IMG/VR virus record: IMGVR_UViG_3300029448_000509
Span: 1-21,706 of that record
DNA length: 21,706 bases
Direction: 5' to 3' (one strand)
Source of the DNA: a virus
Part shown: positions 15,021-20,709 of the stretch, piece after piece
Layout: every line of letters starts with the position of its first letter
Position numbering within the stretch: the stretch's first letter is position 1
Made by a program: the position numbers and the translations under genes
The notes under the pieces: model-generated
Database searches by the model: none
Told to the model about the DNA's origin: nothing
What the model saw: the letters and a program-made list of their open reading frames with translations, nothing else

Positions 15021-15983
15021 TTATGCAGCCTTTGCATATTCCACTGCCAATGCGAGTGCTGTACGTTTCTTAGCAGCTCTAGAACCAAACCAGGCTGATT
15101 TAAGTGACGTATCACGCTCTCTACCAGCTTTATGGTCCATATAATACGTTACCGCATTAAGTGCTGACCACCATGACCCCTCAGACATATTAGCGCCAGG
15201 TTGTTTATGAACCAAGTCAAATATGTATTGTGAAGTACGGTTCCATGTTTCTCTATCAATCAAGACGTTATCGTCTAGTCTCATAGTCGGATGGAACTGC
15301 TGGATTATATAACTGTTCAGATCTTTTTCTTTATAGCGTTTTTTGGCTAAGAAAGAGGCCGTTTCCTTGAACTCGTTGAACTGTCCTTTAGCTAAACCTA
15401 GGGCCTCTTGAGCCTTAAGTTGTATATCCGCGCTAAATTCCTGGACATGTGGCATCGTGAAGCGGTTGCCCTTTTCACCTAATGCCATAGTTAGTGTATT
15501 ATTACACACAACACGTATAGGTGTGAACATTATAGTTAATGCTTTACCCCACTGGTGTGGATGTGAAATAAGTAAGTGTCCTTCGACGTCATCGCCGCCT
15601 GGAAGTTTAAAGCCTTGCCTAATATTAGCAAGACCCCATACTTGGCGTCCTTCGTCTAGTGAACCCGCTGTACCCATAGTCATATCGCCTGCTTTTACGA
15701 ACTTATCAAAGAACGTGAAAGCTTGCTTATTTTGTATAGGTAAATAGTTTTTACCACAAGGACCTAGGACTTTCTGATTATCAGATCTGACTAAAAGATT
15801 CCAGTCTTCTGACATAACATACTTGTCTGCATCTTTGTGGTATGCTGGCTTACGCTCTACAGTCCAATCAAGGCCTGCTTCCTTAAGCATTTGTAAAGGC
15901 GTAAGGTTAGCTTTAACCTTAGTACCTAAACCATGCCAAGGGGTTTCCCCTGCGTACGCCATTGTGTCTACCATGTGTGACAT
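15021..15983 (-). CDS. DUF932 phage/plasmid-like protein
   Basis: 320 residues from ATG 15983, which has AAAGGAG seven bases upstream; an ATG eight codons earlier has none. The opening MSHMVDTMAYAGETPWHGLG, then DYLxI-like NYLPIQNKQAF, a GRQVWGLANIR stretch, FTPIRVVCNNTL and FAKKRYKEKD-like FLAKKRYKEKDLN, are the hallmarks of the DUF932 family (phage/plasmid-like protein TIGR03299). Members occur on many phages and plasmids; a biochemical role is not firmly known, though links to DNA recombination or anti-host functions have been proposed. It is the first gene after a promoter region at 16019-16052 and is probably made early in fair amounts. Confidence 0.85.
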   Translation of the reverse strand: MSHMVDTMAYAGETPWHGLGTKVKANLTPLQMLKEAGLDWTVERKPAYHKDADKYVMSEDWNLLVRSDNQKVLGPCGKNYLPIQNKQAFTFFDKFVKAGDMTMGTAGSLDEGRQVWGLANIRQGFKLPGGDDVEGHLLISHPHQWGKALTIMFTPIRVVCNNTLTMALGEKGNRFTMPHVQEFSADIQLKAQEALGLAKGQFNEFKETASFLAKKRYKEKDLNSYIIQQFHPTMRLDDNVLIDRETWNRTSQYIFDLVHKQPGANMSEGSWWSALNAVTYYMDHKAGRERDTSLKSAWFGSRAAKKRTALALAVEYAKAA

Positions 15984-16018
15984 AATGTCTCCTTTCTTTC
16001 GTTTCATTTATTACTAAA

Positions 16019-16052
16019 ATTATATTATATAACAAGTAATTCCCTATTTAAC
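16019..16052 (-). promoter_or_regulatory. Probable promoter of the DUF932 operon
   Basis: Two overlapping TATAAT boxes on the reverse strand (16029-16024 and 16024-16019). For the first, GTTAAA at 16052-16047 is a -35-like hexamer with 17-bp spacing. An AAATAGG element (16049-16043) overlaps the -35 and also occurs at the promoters near 17685 and 19320. The leader to the DUF932 start is about 30 bases and carries AAAGGAG. Confidence 0.45.
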
Positions 16053-16059
16053 CTCATTT

Positions 16060-16323
16060 TTAATCCGTTTTAAAAATAGAAGTTATCTTTGTTGGATTCG
16101 GATCATCTTTTCGTTCCGACCAATTCTTTGTAGTATACTGCTGACGAATCAGCATGTACCTGAGCTGTCCTACAATTGTCCTTTGCTCTTGTTCGGCTGC
16201 TCGTTTGAGTACCTTGTGTACATCTTTAGGCATTGTCACTACGACACGGTCCTTGAGAGCATTATAGCCCTCAGGGTGTACCTTAGGACGTCCCACGCCT
16301 CTAGTGTTTTGTTTCTTTGACAT
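16060..16323 (-). CDS. Ribbon-helix-helix (Arc/CopG-like) regulator
   Basis: 87 residues with an AAGGAG site. A basic N-terminal arm (RGVGRPKVHPEG) is followed by DRVVVTMPKDVHKVLKRAAE and QEQRTIVGQLRYMLIRQ: a beta strand, then two helices, the layout of Arc/CopG/MetJ-type ribbon-helix-helix repressors that bind DNA as dimers. The C-terminal 25 residues are basic and polar. It overlaps the preceding gene by 23 bp and ends just before the DUF932 promoter, so it could control that promoter or the repeated boxes near 17691-17779. Targets are inferred. Confidence 0.65.
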   Translation of the reverse strand: MSKKQNTRGVGRPKVHPEGYNALKDRVVVTMPKDVHKVLKRAAEQEQRTIVGQLRYMLIRQQYTTKNWSERKDDPNPTKITSIFKTD

Positions 16324-16633
16324 GATTTAAAGTCTCCTTATACATTTCCATTAGTTCGTCTGTTGTCATACCACCAATAGCGTCTGTATCATCGTGCATT
16401 TTAACTAGCTTAACTATCATTTGTAAAGGATCTGAATTATTGTCCAATATAATTTTAGCTATATAGCCCGCTAAATCACTAGATGTACCAAACTCTTTTG
16501 GCAATTCCTGATTCAAGGGTAAGTCCATACCTACCCTGAACCTTAAATATTCCTTATCATTAAGAATCATACATAGTTCTCTTAATATAACAATAAGTGC
16601 GCGTGCCTCATCTTTTGACAGATTGTTCTTCAT
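16301..16633 (-). CDS. Early protein of unknown function
   Basis: 110 residues from ATG 16633, which has GGAGAG eight bases upstream; an ATG seven codons earlier lacks a site. The protein looks largely helical: KDEARALIVILRELCMILND, then DLAGYIAKIILDNN and DPLQMIVKLVKMHDD, with an acidic Met-rich end. No motif is recognised. It overlaps both neighbours (26 bp upstream, 23 bp downstream) in a chain of small early genes. Confidence 0.55.
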   Translation of the reverse strand: MKNNLSKDEARALIVILRELCMILNDKEYLRFRVGMDLPLNQELPKEFGTSSDLAGYIAKIILDNNSDPLQMIVKLVKMHDDTDAIGGMTTDELMEMYKETLNHVKETKH

Positions 16634-16877
16634 GCTTTTTTCTCTCCATTGCAATTAATTCATCAATTAGCACTTCCATGCCGCTTAATTCCTTTATTTT
16701 CTTTTGATGATTACCTAAAGATCGATTAACAGCATCAATATGGTTAAATATCTTATTTGTATTCTCATCACCATTTATATGACGATTACCATTGACAAGT
16801 TTACTTAAAAAGTCCATCTTGTCAAGAATATCCTGCATATAGTCCTCTACAATATTATGTTTTTGTTTTTCTAACAT
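16608..16877 (-). CDS. Small early coiled-coil protein
   Basis: 89 residues with GAGAGG upstream. Heptad-like spacing runs through most of the sequence (MQDILDKMDFLSKLV, then IFNHIDAVNRSLG and KKIKELSGMEVLIDELIAM), interrupted by a polar NGNRHINGDENTN loop. It probably forms a helical hairpin or coiled-coil dimer. No family is recognised. It overlaps the upstream gene by 23 bp. Confidence 0.5.
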   Translation of the reverse strand: MLEKQKHNIVEDYMQDILDKMDFLSKLVNGNRHINGDENTNKIFNHIDAVNRSLGNHQKKIKELSGMEVLIDELIAMERKKHEEQSVKR

Positions 16878-17079
16878 TATTCGCCTCTCTGTTTATGATT
16901 AAAAATGAGGTGTCACCGCACCCCGCCGTTTTTAACGTACCATTAAGAAGATCACCAACTGCACGCATAACGGAGTTGGGGCTCTTGTCATTTACTCTGT
17001 ATTGGACAACGAAAGGACCTGAAAGGTCCTCCGTGTCTATAGTAAGTCCTAATTTAACGTTTATCTTTATCTTACTCAT
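16855..17079 (-). CDS. Small early protein, unknown
   Basis: 74 residues from ATG 17079, which has AGGAGAGG close upstream and overlaps the upstream stop by eight bases. A far-upstream in-frame ATG at 17175 would overlap the whole preceding gene and has no support. The product is beta-rich (KIKINVKLGLTIDTEDL, PFVVQYRVND) with a basic tail (NREANNVRKTKT). Function unknown. Confidence 0.55.
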   Translation of the reverse strand: MSKIKINVKLGLTIDTEDLSGPFVVQYRVNDKSPNSVMRAVGDLLNGTLKTAGCGDTSFLIINREANNVRKTKT

Positions 17080-17227
17080 TATCCTCTCCTGTGTCGTACT
17101 TCCAGCCGAGTAGCTTACAAAGCTTAACATAAGTTTCTTTACCACTGACTGACATTCTGTCATACTCCCAGCCAATGTCGTCTACTAGCTCGCGAATTAG
17201 CATGGCTTTTTGTTCTTCTTTAGTCAT
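17072..17227 (-). CDS. 51-residue early protein, unknown
   Basis: A short gene found between two larger ones: ATG 17227 with a strong AAGGAGG site, overlapping the upstream stop by eight bases and the downstream start by eight bases. The product is a charged helical protein: MTKEEQKAMLIRELVDDIGW, then ETYVKLCKLLGWKYDTGED. The repeated aromatic DIGWEYD and LLGWKYD segments suggest two copies of a short motif. Function unknown. Confidence 0.65.
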   Translation of the reverse strand: MTKEEQKAMLIRELVDDIGWEYDRMSVSGKETYVKLCKLLGWKYDTGEDNE

Positions 17228-17429
17228 TATCTATATCCTCCTTAGTAACCATGAAAAATTCCATGACTGATTTGGATGGCATCTCTGGGAACGTGAATTC
17301 CACATAGGGATTACCGCCGCCTGGACCCTGAGCTTCAATAACCTTGAAGGTACAGTCGTGGTCCTGGCAGAATTGACAAAACTCGTGGAAGGGCCAATCG
17401 TAGCCCACATCCACTTTTAGTTTATACAT
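17220..17429 (-). CDS. Small early protein, unknown
   Basis: 69 residues, with eight-base overlaps at both ends and only a weak ribosome site (GGAAAACGG), so it probably depends on coupling. It has a beta-strand start (MYKLKVDVGYDW), an aromatic/Cys segment (FCQFCQDHDCTF) and a Gly-rich GPGGGNPYVEF loop that might bind a small ligand. Three Cys and one His in nine residues could bind metal. No family is recognised. Confidence 0.6.
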   Translation of the reverse strand: MYKLKVDVGYDWPFHEFCQFCQDHDCTFKVIEAQGPGGGNPYVEFTFPEMPSKSVMEFFMVTKEDIDND

Positions 17430-17598
17430 CGCGTACCGTTTTCCATACTACTTGCCTAATCTTAATATTGTTAGCAGGATCATTTTTCAATTCACGTTGA
17501 AAAGTGACTTGGCAACAAGATTGAGGAGTAGTATTCCAACAATCACACTCAGTTCGTGTAAGTGTCTTCTTAAAACCGTTATAAATATCTATTATCAT
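17422..17598 (-). CDS. 58-residue Cys-rich early protein
   Basis: A short gene read from ATG 17598 (AAAGGAG seven bases upstream) to TAA 17422. It is the first gene after the promoter at 17651-17688. Residues 18-29 hold four Cys (ECDCWNTTPQSCC), a likely metal-binding or disulphide knuckle, followed by a basic region (TFQRELKNDPANNIKIRQVV). It heads a polycistron of at least seven small genes joined mostly by overlapping start and stop codons. Function unknown. Confidence 0.65.
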   Translation of the reverse strand: MIIDIYNGFKKTLTRTECDCWNTTPQSCCQVTFQRELKNDPANNIKIRQVVWKTVRDV

Positions 17599-17620
17599 AA
17601 CAATCTCCTTTCTAGTTTAA

Positions 17621-17688
17621 AGATATAAACCCAGTTATATCTATCCTTTTATTATATAATATGTAAATAAATTAGTATACACCTATTT
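17621..17688 (-). promoter_or_regulatory. Early promoter with leader hairpin
   Basis: On the reverse strand AAATAGG (17688-17682), TATACT (17679-17674), a 17-bp spacer and TATAAT (17656-17651) form a promoter. Downstream, the leader carries a perfect 8-bp hairpin (17635-17642 with 17621-17628, 6-nt loop) just before the AAAGGAG of the 58-residue gene. The layout is matched base for base in spacing by the promoter at 19286-19323. Confidence 0.55.
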
Positions 17689-17690
17689 AT

Positions 17691-17779
17691 TATTGGCAGT
17701 CAAACAGTGGCCAATACAATTTGATCTTACCTATATAGTTGATTTTAAACAATATTATTGGCATATTGTATTTATTGGC
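17691..17779. repeat. Cluster of TATTGGC boxes in the early control region
   Basis: TATTGGC occurs at 17691-17697, 17756-17762 and 17773-17779, and inverted (GCCAATA) at 17710-17716. Two copies extend to TATTGGCC(A). The cluster lies just upstream of the promoter at 17651-17688, in a 288-bp stretch (17599-17886) that has no gene. It could be a repressor or activator site or a set of iterons; the ribbon-helix-helix protein made from this operon is one candidate binder. Confidence 0.45.
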
Positions 17780-17835
17780 CTCTGCACATATTTTTTAAAA
17801 TAAAAATCTTCAAAAATCCCTATATATAATAACTG

Positions 17836-17875
17836 AAAAAGGACAGGTTATGAAGATCTAGTAAATAACCTGTCC
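17836..17875 (-). terminator. Intrinsic terminator after the 80-residue early gene
   Basis: A perfect 11-bp stem (17865-17875 with 17841-17851, 13-nt loop) is followed on the reverse strand by five T (17840-17836). It begins 12 bases after the stop at 17887 and closes the 18655-17887 transcription unit before the next promoter. Confidence 0.8.
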
Positions 17876-17886
17876 CCTAACACCAG

Positions 17887-18129
17887 CTAAGTGTACATTT
17901 TTTCGTGTTTCAGTATATCACCATTAGATAACTGAAGGTCATAATCTTCACTGGCGTTATATTTCCACCAATGTACAATCATATCTTCATTATGTATACT
18001 CCATGCTGTGCTCGTACCAGGATCTGAATCACCTGTAGTTGTCTTTGGAAAGTGTTTTATTACATTCGCAAAGAAGTAAAACTCAGCATCGTGTAATATA
18101 TCACTTACTTTTACTAGCTCTCTAGCCAT
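17887..18129 (-). CDS. Small early protein, unknown
   Basis: 80 residues from ATG 18129. AGGAG is seven bases upstream; the ATG two codons earlier touches the ribosome site and is less likely. It is acidic and aromatic: DAEFYFFANVIKHF, then STAWSIHNEDMIVHWWKYNA and DYDLQLSNGDILKHEK. There is no signal peptide or known motif. The start overlaps the upstream gene by 16 bp and the gene ends at a strong terminator. Confidence 0.55.
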   Translation of the reverse strand: MARELVKVSDILHDAEFYFFANVIKHFPKTTTGDSDPGTSTAWSIHNEDMIVHWWKYNASEDYDLQLSNGDILKHEKMYT

Positions 18130-18323
18130 TCGCATTCTCCTATCTTGTTGTATTCTATAATTTGTTTTAATTGCTCCTTACTAATACCATAGTAAGCACA
18201 AGGGTCTTTAATTATAAATCTAGTGCACTCCGACACTGTAGGATCGACGATCCAGATACCTCCATATTCAAAGCCTAGTTTTTCCTCACATATTTCAAGT
18301 TTACCTTGTTGTACTTTAGTCAT
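18114..18323 (-). CDS. Small early protein, unknown
   Basis: 69 residues from ATG 18323 with GGAGG six bases upstream; the ATG at 18365 would start inside a hairpin and is rejected. Strand-like EYGGIWIVDPTVSECTRFII is followed by a helix (ISKEQLKQIIEYNKIGECEW). No family is recognised. It is preceded by a hairpin at 18338-18363 that may tune its expression. Confidence 0.55.
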   Translation of the reverse strand: MTKVQQGKLEICEEKLGFEYGGIWIVDPTVSECTRFIIKDPCAYYGISKEQLKQIIEYNKIGECEWLES

Positions 18324-18337
18324 TATTGTCCTCCAAA

Positions 18338-18363
18338 GGGAGCCAAGATAATCCCTGGCTCCC
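18338..18363 (-). promoter_or_regulatory. Intercistronic hairpin, copy 1 of a duplicated element
   Basis: A perfect 8-bp stem (18356-18363 with 18338-18345, 10-nt loop) begins eight bases after the stop of the 94-residue gene. On the reverse strand only three T follow, then the GGAGG of the next gene, so it is probably a leaky terminator or mRNA stabiliser. It matches the terminator at 18782-18807 at 22 of 26 positions. Confidence 0.65.
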
Positions 18364-18370
18364 AAGTTTA

Positions 18371-18655
18371 TTATAATCCTACTTTTTCCTCTATGGCCTT
18401 CCTAACAACGAGATAGACTTTATCGTTCAAGAAGTTTGTATAATTCTCCTCTTCCGTACCAGTCCCATTCTCTGGATAAGGTAGTCTTTTCTTAACCATC
18501 TTATCTATCTCATCATATCCAACCGTCCCCAACCAGTCATCTGGAGAGAGACCGCCAGAAGCGGAATATATATCCATAAGGGAGTTTATTTCTTTATTAG
18601 ATAAACCTTCCTCATTTTTATATCTACCATAAAGAATTTCGTCTCTATTTTCCAT
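18371..18655 (-). CDS. Small early protein, unknown
   Basis: 94 residues with an excellent AAAGGAGG site. It is acidic and helical: SNKEINSLMDIYSASGG, then PDDWLGTVGYDEIDKMVKKR and an end of NFLNDKVYLVVRKAIEEKVG. No motif is recognised. It is the first gene after a promoter/leader at 18675-18705, and its stop is followed by a hairpin. Confidence 0.6.
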   Translation of the reverse strand: MENRDEILYGRYKNEEGLSNKEINSLMDIYSASGGLSPDDWLGTVGYDEIDKMVKKRLPYPENGTGTEEENYTNFLNDKVYLVVRKAIEEKVGL

Positions 18656-18674
18656 AGATCCTCCTTTCTTTATA

Positions 18675-18705
18675 AATAAGAATAATTTCTTATTATTATA
18701 TTATA
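18675..18705 (-). promoter_or_regulatory. Probable promoter -10 region and leader hairpin
   Basis: The 70-base AT-rich stretch before the 94-residue gene has two overlapping TATAAT boxes on the reverse strand (18705-18700 and 18700-18695), without a convincing -35. An 8-bp hairpin (18687-18694 with 18675-18682, 4-nt loop) would lie at the very 5' end of the transcript, as at the other early promoters. Confidence 0.4.
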
Positions 18706-18774
18706 TAATATGCTGATTAATAAATAAACTTCTTTTTATCCTCCGTACCAGATAATGTCTCCACCATTTTTTAT

Positions 18775-18807
18775 AAAAAAAGGGAGCTAAGATAACTCCT
18801 AGCTCCC
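18775..18807 (-). terminator. Intrinsic terminator, copy 2 of the duplicated hairpin
   Basis: A perfect 8-bp stem (18800-18807 with 18782-18789, 10-nt loop) starts eight bases after the stop of the 135-residue gene and is followed on the reverse strand by seven T (18781-18775). It is a sequence relative of the hairpin at 18338-18363; one of the four differences pairs is a compensatory C-G to T-A change in the stem. Confidence 0.85.
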
Positions 18808-18814
18808 CAATCCT

Positions 18815-19222
18815 TTATTTGTTAACTTGGATTAAAGTTATTTTTGTCTCCTTCTGACCTTTAAAATAATTTCTGTAAAAATTTAAGATCGCAGAAGCTG
18901 GTTGGGCAATTGGACTACCTTTTCTACCCAGTAAAACCCCATCAGCTGCCATTTTACGAACAGCCTCAGTTATTACTTCCCAACTATATTCAACCTCATA
19001 CTTAACACCAAACTTAGGTAAGTTGGATAATATAGTCTTCGCCTGTTTAGGAAGCTTATCATCCCAGTTATCTAATTTCGTAATATCTACAAACTTAAAT
19101 AACTTACTTTTACTAACTCTGGTAGCCTGCTTAGGCGTACTAGGTTTTGCTACATTTTTACTAGTTATTTTATGTCCAGCAGGAGCAACCGCTCCCTGTG
19201 GAGCTATGCTCATACTTTTCAT
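18815..19222 (-). CDS. Early protein of the LPxQ / PAxIIxYY family
   Basis: 135 residues with AAAGGAG upstream, a single-gene unit between the promoter at 19286-19323 and the terminator at 18775-18807. An unstructured Ala/Pro/Lys-rich arm (residues 1-40) precedes LFKFVDITKLDNWDDKLPKQ, a helix, VEYSWEVITEAVRKMAADGV and QPASAILNFYRNYFKG. The last part resembles PAxIIxYY segments in 14774-14986 and 20186-20491. Helix-turn-helix-like character and its own regulated unit suggest a DNA-binding early regulator or host-directed protein; this is inference. Confidence 0.6.
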   Translation of the reverse strand: MKSMSIAPQGAVAPAGHKITSKNVAKPSTPKQATRVSKSKLFKFVDITKLDNWDDKLPKQAKTILSNLPKFGVKYEVEYSWEVITEAVRKMAADGVLLGRKGSPIAQPASAILNFYRNYFKGQKETKITLIQVNK

Positions 19223-19254
19223 TTTATATTCTCCTTTCTAAGAATTTAATTAAC

Positions 19255-19323
19255 AGAATGAAAATTATTTCTCATTCTTATATAGATTATACTATAACCA
19301 GTTAATAAAGTATACTCCTATTT
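19255..19323 (-). promoter_or_regulatory. Early promoter with leader hairpin
   Basis: On the reverse strand AAATAGG (19323-19317), TATACT (19314-19309), a 17-bp spacer and TATAAT (19291-19286). A perfect 7-bp hairpin (19272-19278 with 19255-19261, 10-nt loop) would form at the 5' end of the transcript. The distances between all boxes equal those at 17651-17688. Confidence 0.55.
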
Positions 19324-19711
19324 AACATATAATATTAATCAGTTGTAATTGATAATAAATCAACTTTTATCGGGGACAGGCGCCAGGGTCCGAGGCATTC
19401 AGATCAACCGCAAGGGTTCAAGGTGTTTGATTTTTAAATAATTATTTACTCCTCCTGGCCCTTTGGTTAACTGATTCTGCGCCAGGGCGATTGATCCGGT
19501 AATCTTGACCCTTCTCGGGGAGCTCTTGGCTCTAAATTCGTACCTCCTCCCGCCCTGTACCGTACTCACCGTACCGTACCTACCGTACCCTACACCGCCC
19601 GATCCTTCGCGCCCATCTCTGCCTGCCTATAGCAGAAACCACGATATGGGGTTGTTGTGTCAGTTCAAATTGTCACTTATACAATCATAAGCATCACCTC
19701 ATGATATGATA
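19324..19711. other. Non-coding, GC-richer control or origin-like region with repeats
   Basis: No convincing gene is seen in this 388-bp stretch. It differs from the AT-rich flanks by a GC-richer block (about 19373-19640). Contents: GCGCCAGGG twice (19380-19388 and 19479-19487); a 14-bp perfect AT palindrome at 19435-19448 between them; four ACCGTAC copies in 30 bp (19559-19565, 19568-19574, 19573-19579, 19582-19588); and a pyrimidine-rich tract around 19540. Iterated boxes beside an AT palindrome suggest a replication origin or a regulatory site. A structured RNA is also possible; no tRNA cloverleaf could be folded by eye. Confidence 0.45.
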
Positions 19712-19900
19712 TTACTCTCTAGTTAGAGATTCAAAGCCAAGCTCTGAAGTCTCCCCATCGTAGATACCCCAAACACATCTCATGTAATAACCACAGTGGT
19801 CACATAAGTGTGTAACATGTAACACTGGTCTATTACTAGTCTCAGTGTTCATTTGGTTTCCACAATTAGGACAAGTAGAGTCTTCTACAAAACTACTCAT
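19712..19900 (-). CDS. Small zinc-ribbon protein
   Basis: 62 residues with GGGAGG eight bases upstream. Two CxxC knuckles, CPNCG (10-14) and CDHCG (33-37), separated by 19 residues, form a classic zinc ribbon. A hydrophobic YYMRCVWGIYDG and an acidic tail follow. Small zinc-ribbon proteins in phage early regions often bind nucleic acid or the host transcription machinery; the target here is unknown. Confidence 0.7.
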   Translation of the reverse strand: MSSFVEDSTCPNCGNQMNTETSNRPVLHVTHLCDHCGYYMRCVWGIYDGETSELGFESLTRE

Positions 19901-19931
19901 ATTGTCATCCTCCCGGCTCTTAACCTATGGG

Positions 19932-19945
19932 CCTCATCCATGAGG
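19932..19945. promoter_or_regulatory. Small intercistronic hairpin
   Basis: A 6-bp perfect stem around two bases (CCTCAT / ATGAGG) lies between the 55-residue gene and the zinc-ribbon gene. A run of five T follows on the + strand (19948-19952), so it could stop antisense transcripts. On the coding (reverse) strand there is no T-run. Its core ATCCAT is shared with the hairpin at 20148-20163. Confidence 0.4.
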
Positions 19946-19960
19946 ACTTTTTAGGGTTAT

Positions 19961-20128
19961 TTAATAATTGCGATGCATATGCATAACACGATTAATGTCA
20001 TCATATTCAACAAACAATTTCCAATCATCGAACATGCGTTGCAACATATATAATGGTAACTTATCAGACACATGTCTAACGAGTCTGCCATCAAGATATA
20101 TTGCCCACTTATGATGGTCAATGTTCAT
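19961..20128 (-). CDS. 55-residue early protein, unknown
   Basis: A short gene: ATG 20128 with TAGGAG seven bases upstream, stop TAA at 19961. It is rich in His and aromatic residues: MNIDHHKWAIYLDGRLVRHV, then LPLYMLQRMFDDWKLFVEYD and a VMHMHRNY end. The first part reads like a two-stranded sheet, the second like a helix. It sits between two small hairpins in the rightmost early operon. Function unknown. Confidence 0.65.
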   Translation of the reverse strand: MNIDHHKWAIYLDGRLVRHVSDKLPLYMLQRMFDDWKLFVEYDDINRVMHMHRNY

Positions 20129-20147
20129 AACAGTCTCCTATTTTGGT

Positions 20148-20163
20148 GACACATCCATGTGTC
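20148..20163 (-). promoter_or_regulatory. Small intercistronic hairpin
   Basis: A 7-bp perfect inverted repeat (20148-20154 with 20157-20163) separated by two bases, between the 101-residue gene and the 55-residue gene. No T-run follows on the reverse strand. It probably affects mRNA stability or translation; it resembles the hairpin at 19932-19945. Confidence 0.45.
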
Positions 20164-20185
20164 GTTAATCATCCATGCATCGAGC

Positions 20186-20491
20186 TTACTTGTTCTCGAT
20201 CTTCACGTGTGCGTCAGTCATACAAGCATCACGCTCACTGCTAAGATAGTAGTTAATTATCTTAGCTGGTGATTGTACATACTTAGTAGACCACTCACTA
20301 GTAGCATTCACAGTCTCAGACCATTTTGCAATGTCTGACATTGTAACAGGCTTACCAGTAGGCAGACCAGCTTTCCACGCAGCTACGAGTTGAGCAGGCA
20401 AACGCCATGTTCTTCTCTTCACTGGTGTATCGCCGAACTGCTTATTGAGCTCGTCAACACTTGTGAAAGTGTAATATGTAGTTTTAGACAT
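20186..20491 (-). CDS. Early protein of the LPxQ / PAxIIxYY family
   Basis: 101 residues from ATG 20491, which has GGAGG seven bases upstream; an in-frame ATG at 20626 would add a Cys/His-rich stretch from the GC-rich control region and lacks a ribosome site. YYTFTSVDELNKQFGD leads to a basic WRLPAQLVAAWKAGLP, a helical segment with Trp and VQSPAKIINYYL. The pattern matches 14774-14986 and 18815-19222. As the first gene of the leftward early transcript, next to the terminase control region, it may be an early regulator; this is inference. Confidence 0.6.
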   Translation of the reverse strand: MSKTTYYTFTSVDELNKQFGDTPVKRRTWRLPAQLVAAWKAGLPTGKPVTMSDIAKWSETVNATSEWSTKYVQSPAKIINYYLSSERDACMTDAHVKIENK

Positions 20492-20679
20492 ATTAACCTC
20501 CGTAATGTGTGAGTTGTTACTTTGTAAGGTCACAACAGGAAACTCACATCCTGCCGTGCACTTGTGTGCGTTTACGTACAAGGGCCCGGGGGCGCTCGTA
20601 TGCCTGTGCACACATATACATACCAACCGCGAATTTGGGGCGGGGTACTTTTTGTAATCGGATATAGTTCGTAAAATAA
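20492..20679. promoter_or_regulatory. Divergent control region between early genes and terminase
   Basis: No gene is seen. In the leader of the 101-residue gene an 8-bp inverted repeat (20508-20515 with 20541-20548) encloses a small 4-bp hairpin (20517-20527). A GC-rich block (about 20580-20645) contains GGGCCC and two GTGCAC palindromes. A packaging recognition site is often found next to terS, so a cos or pac element may lie here, but no specific match was made. No strong leftward promoter was recognised. Confidence 0.4.
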
Positions 20680-20709
20680 TTGTACATTTTTAATTTAATG
20701 GTGTATAAA
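20680..20709 (+). promoter_or_regulatory. Terminase promoter, possibly giving a leaderless mRNA
   Basis: TTGTAC (20680-20685), an 18-bp spacer and TATAAA (20704-20709) form a good host-type promoter. The terS ATG begins at 20717, seven bases after the -10, so transcription would start about at the ATG. No Shine-Dalgarno sequence precedes this ATG, unlike almost every other gene here. Confidence 0.5.

Noticed and set aside
19373-19440. tRNA-like GGGTTCAAG sequence
   Set aside because: It resembles a T-loop, but flanking bases do not pair into a T-stem and no acceptor or anticodon arm could be found.
19399-19569. 56-codon reverse-strand frame starting with GTG in the same island
   Set aside because: The product looks moderately protein-like (basic, mixed composition), but there is no good ribosome site and the frame begins in the repeat array. 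Kept only as a possibility.
19505-19690. Open frame of 61 codons on the + strand in the gene-free island
   Set aside because: Low-complexity Pro/Leu/Tyr product caused by the ACCGTAC repeats, no ribosome site, and opposite to the surrounding operon.
20492-20626. N-terminal extension of the 101-residue protein to ATG 20626
   Set aside because: It adds an atypical Cys/His/Pro-rich segment from the control region, and the internal ATG 20491 has a strong GGAGG.
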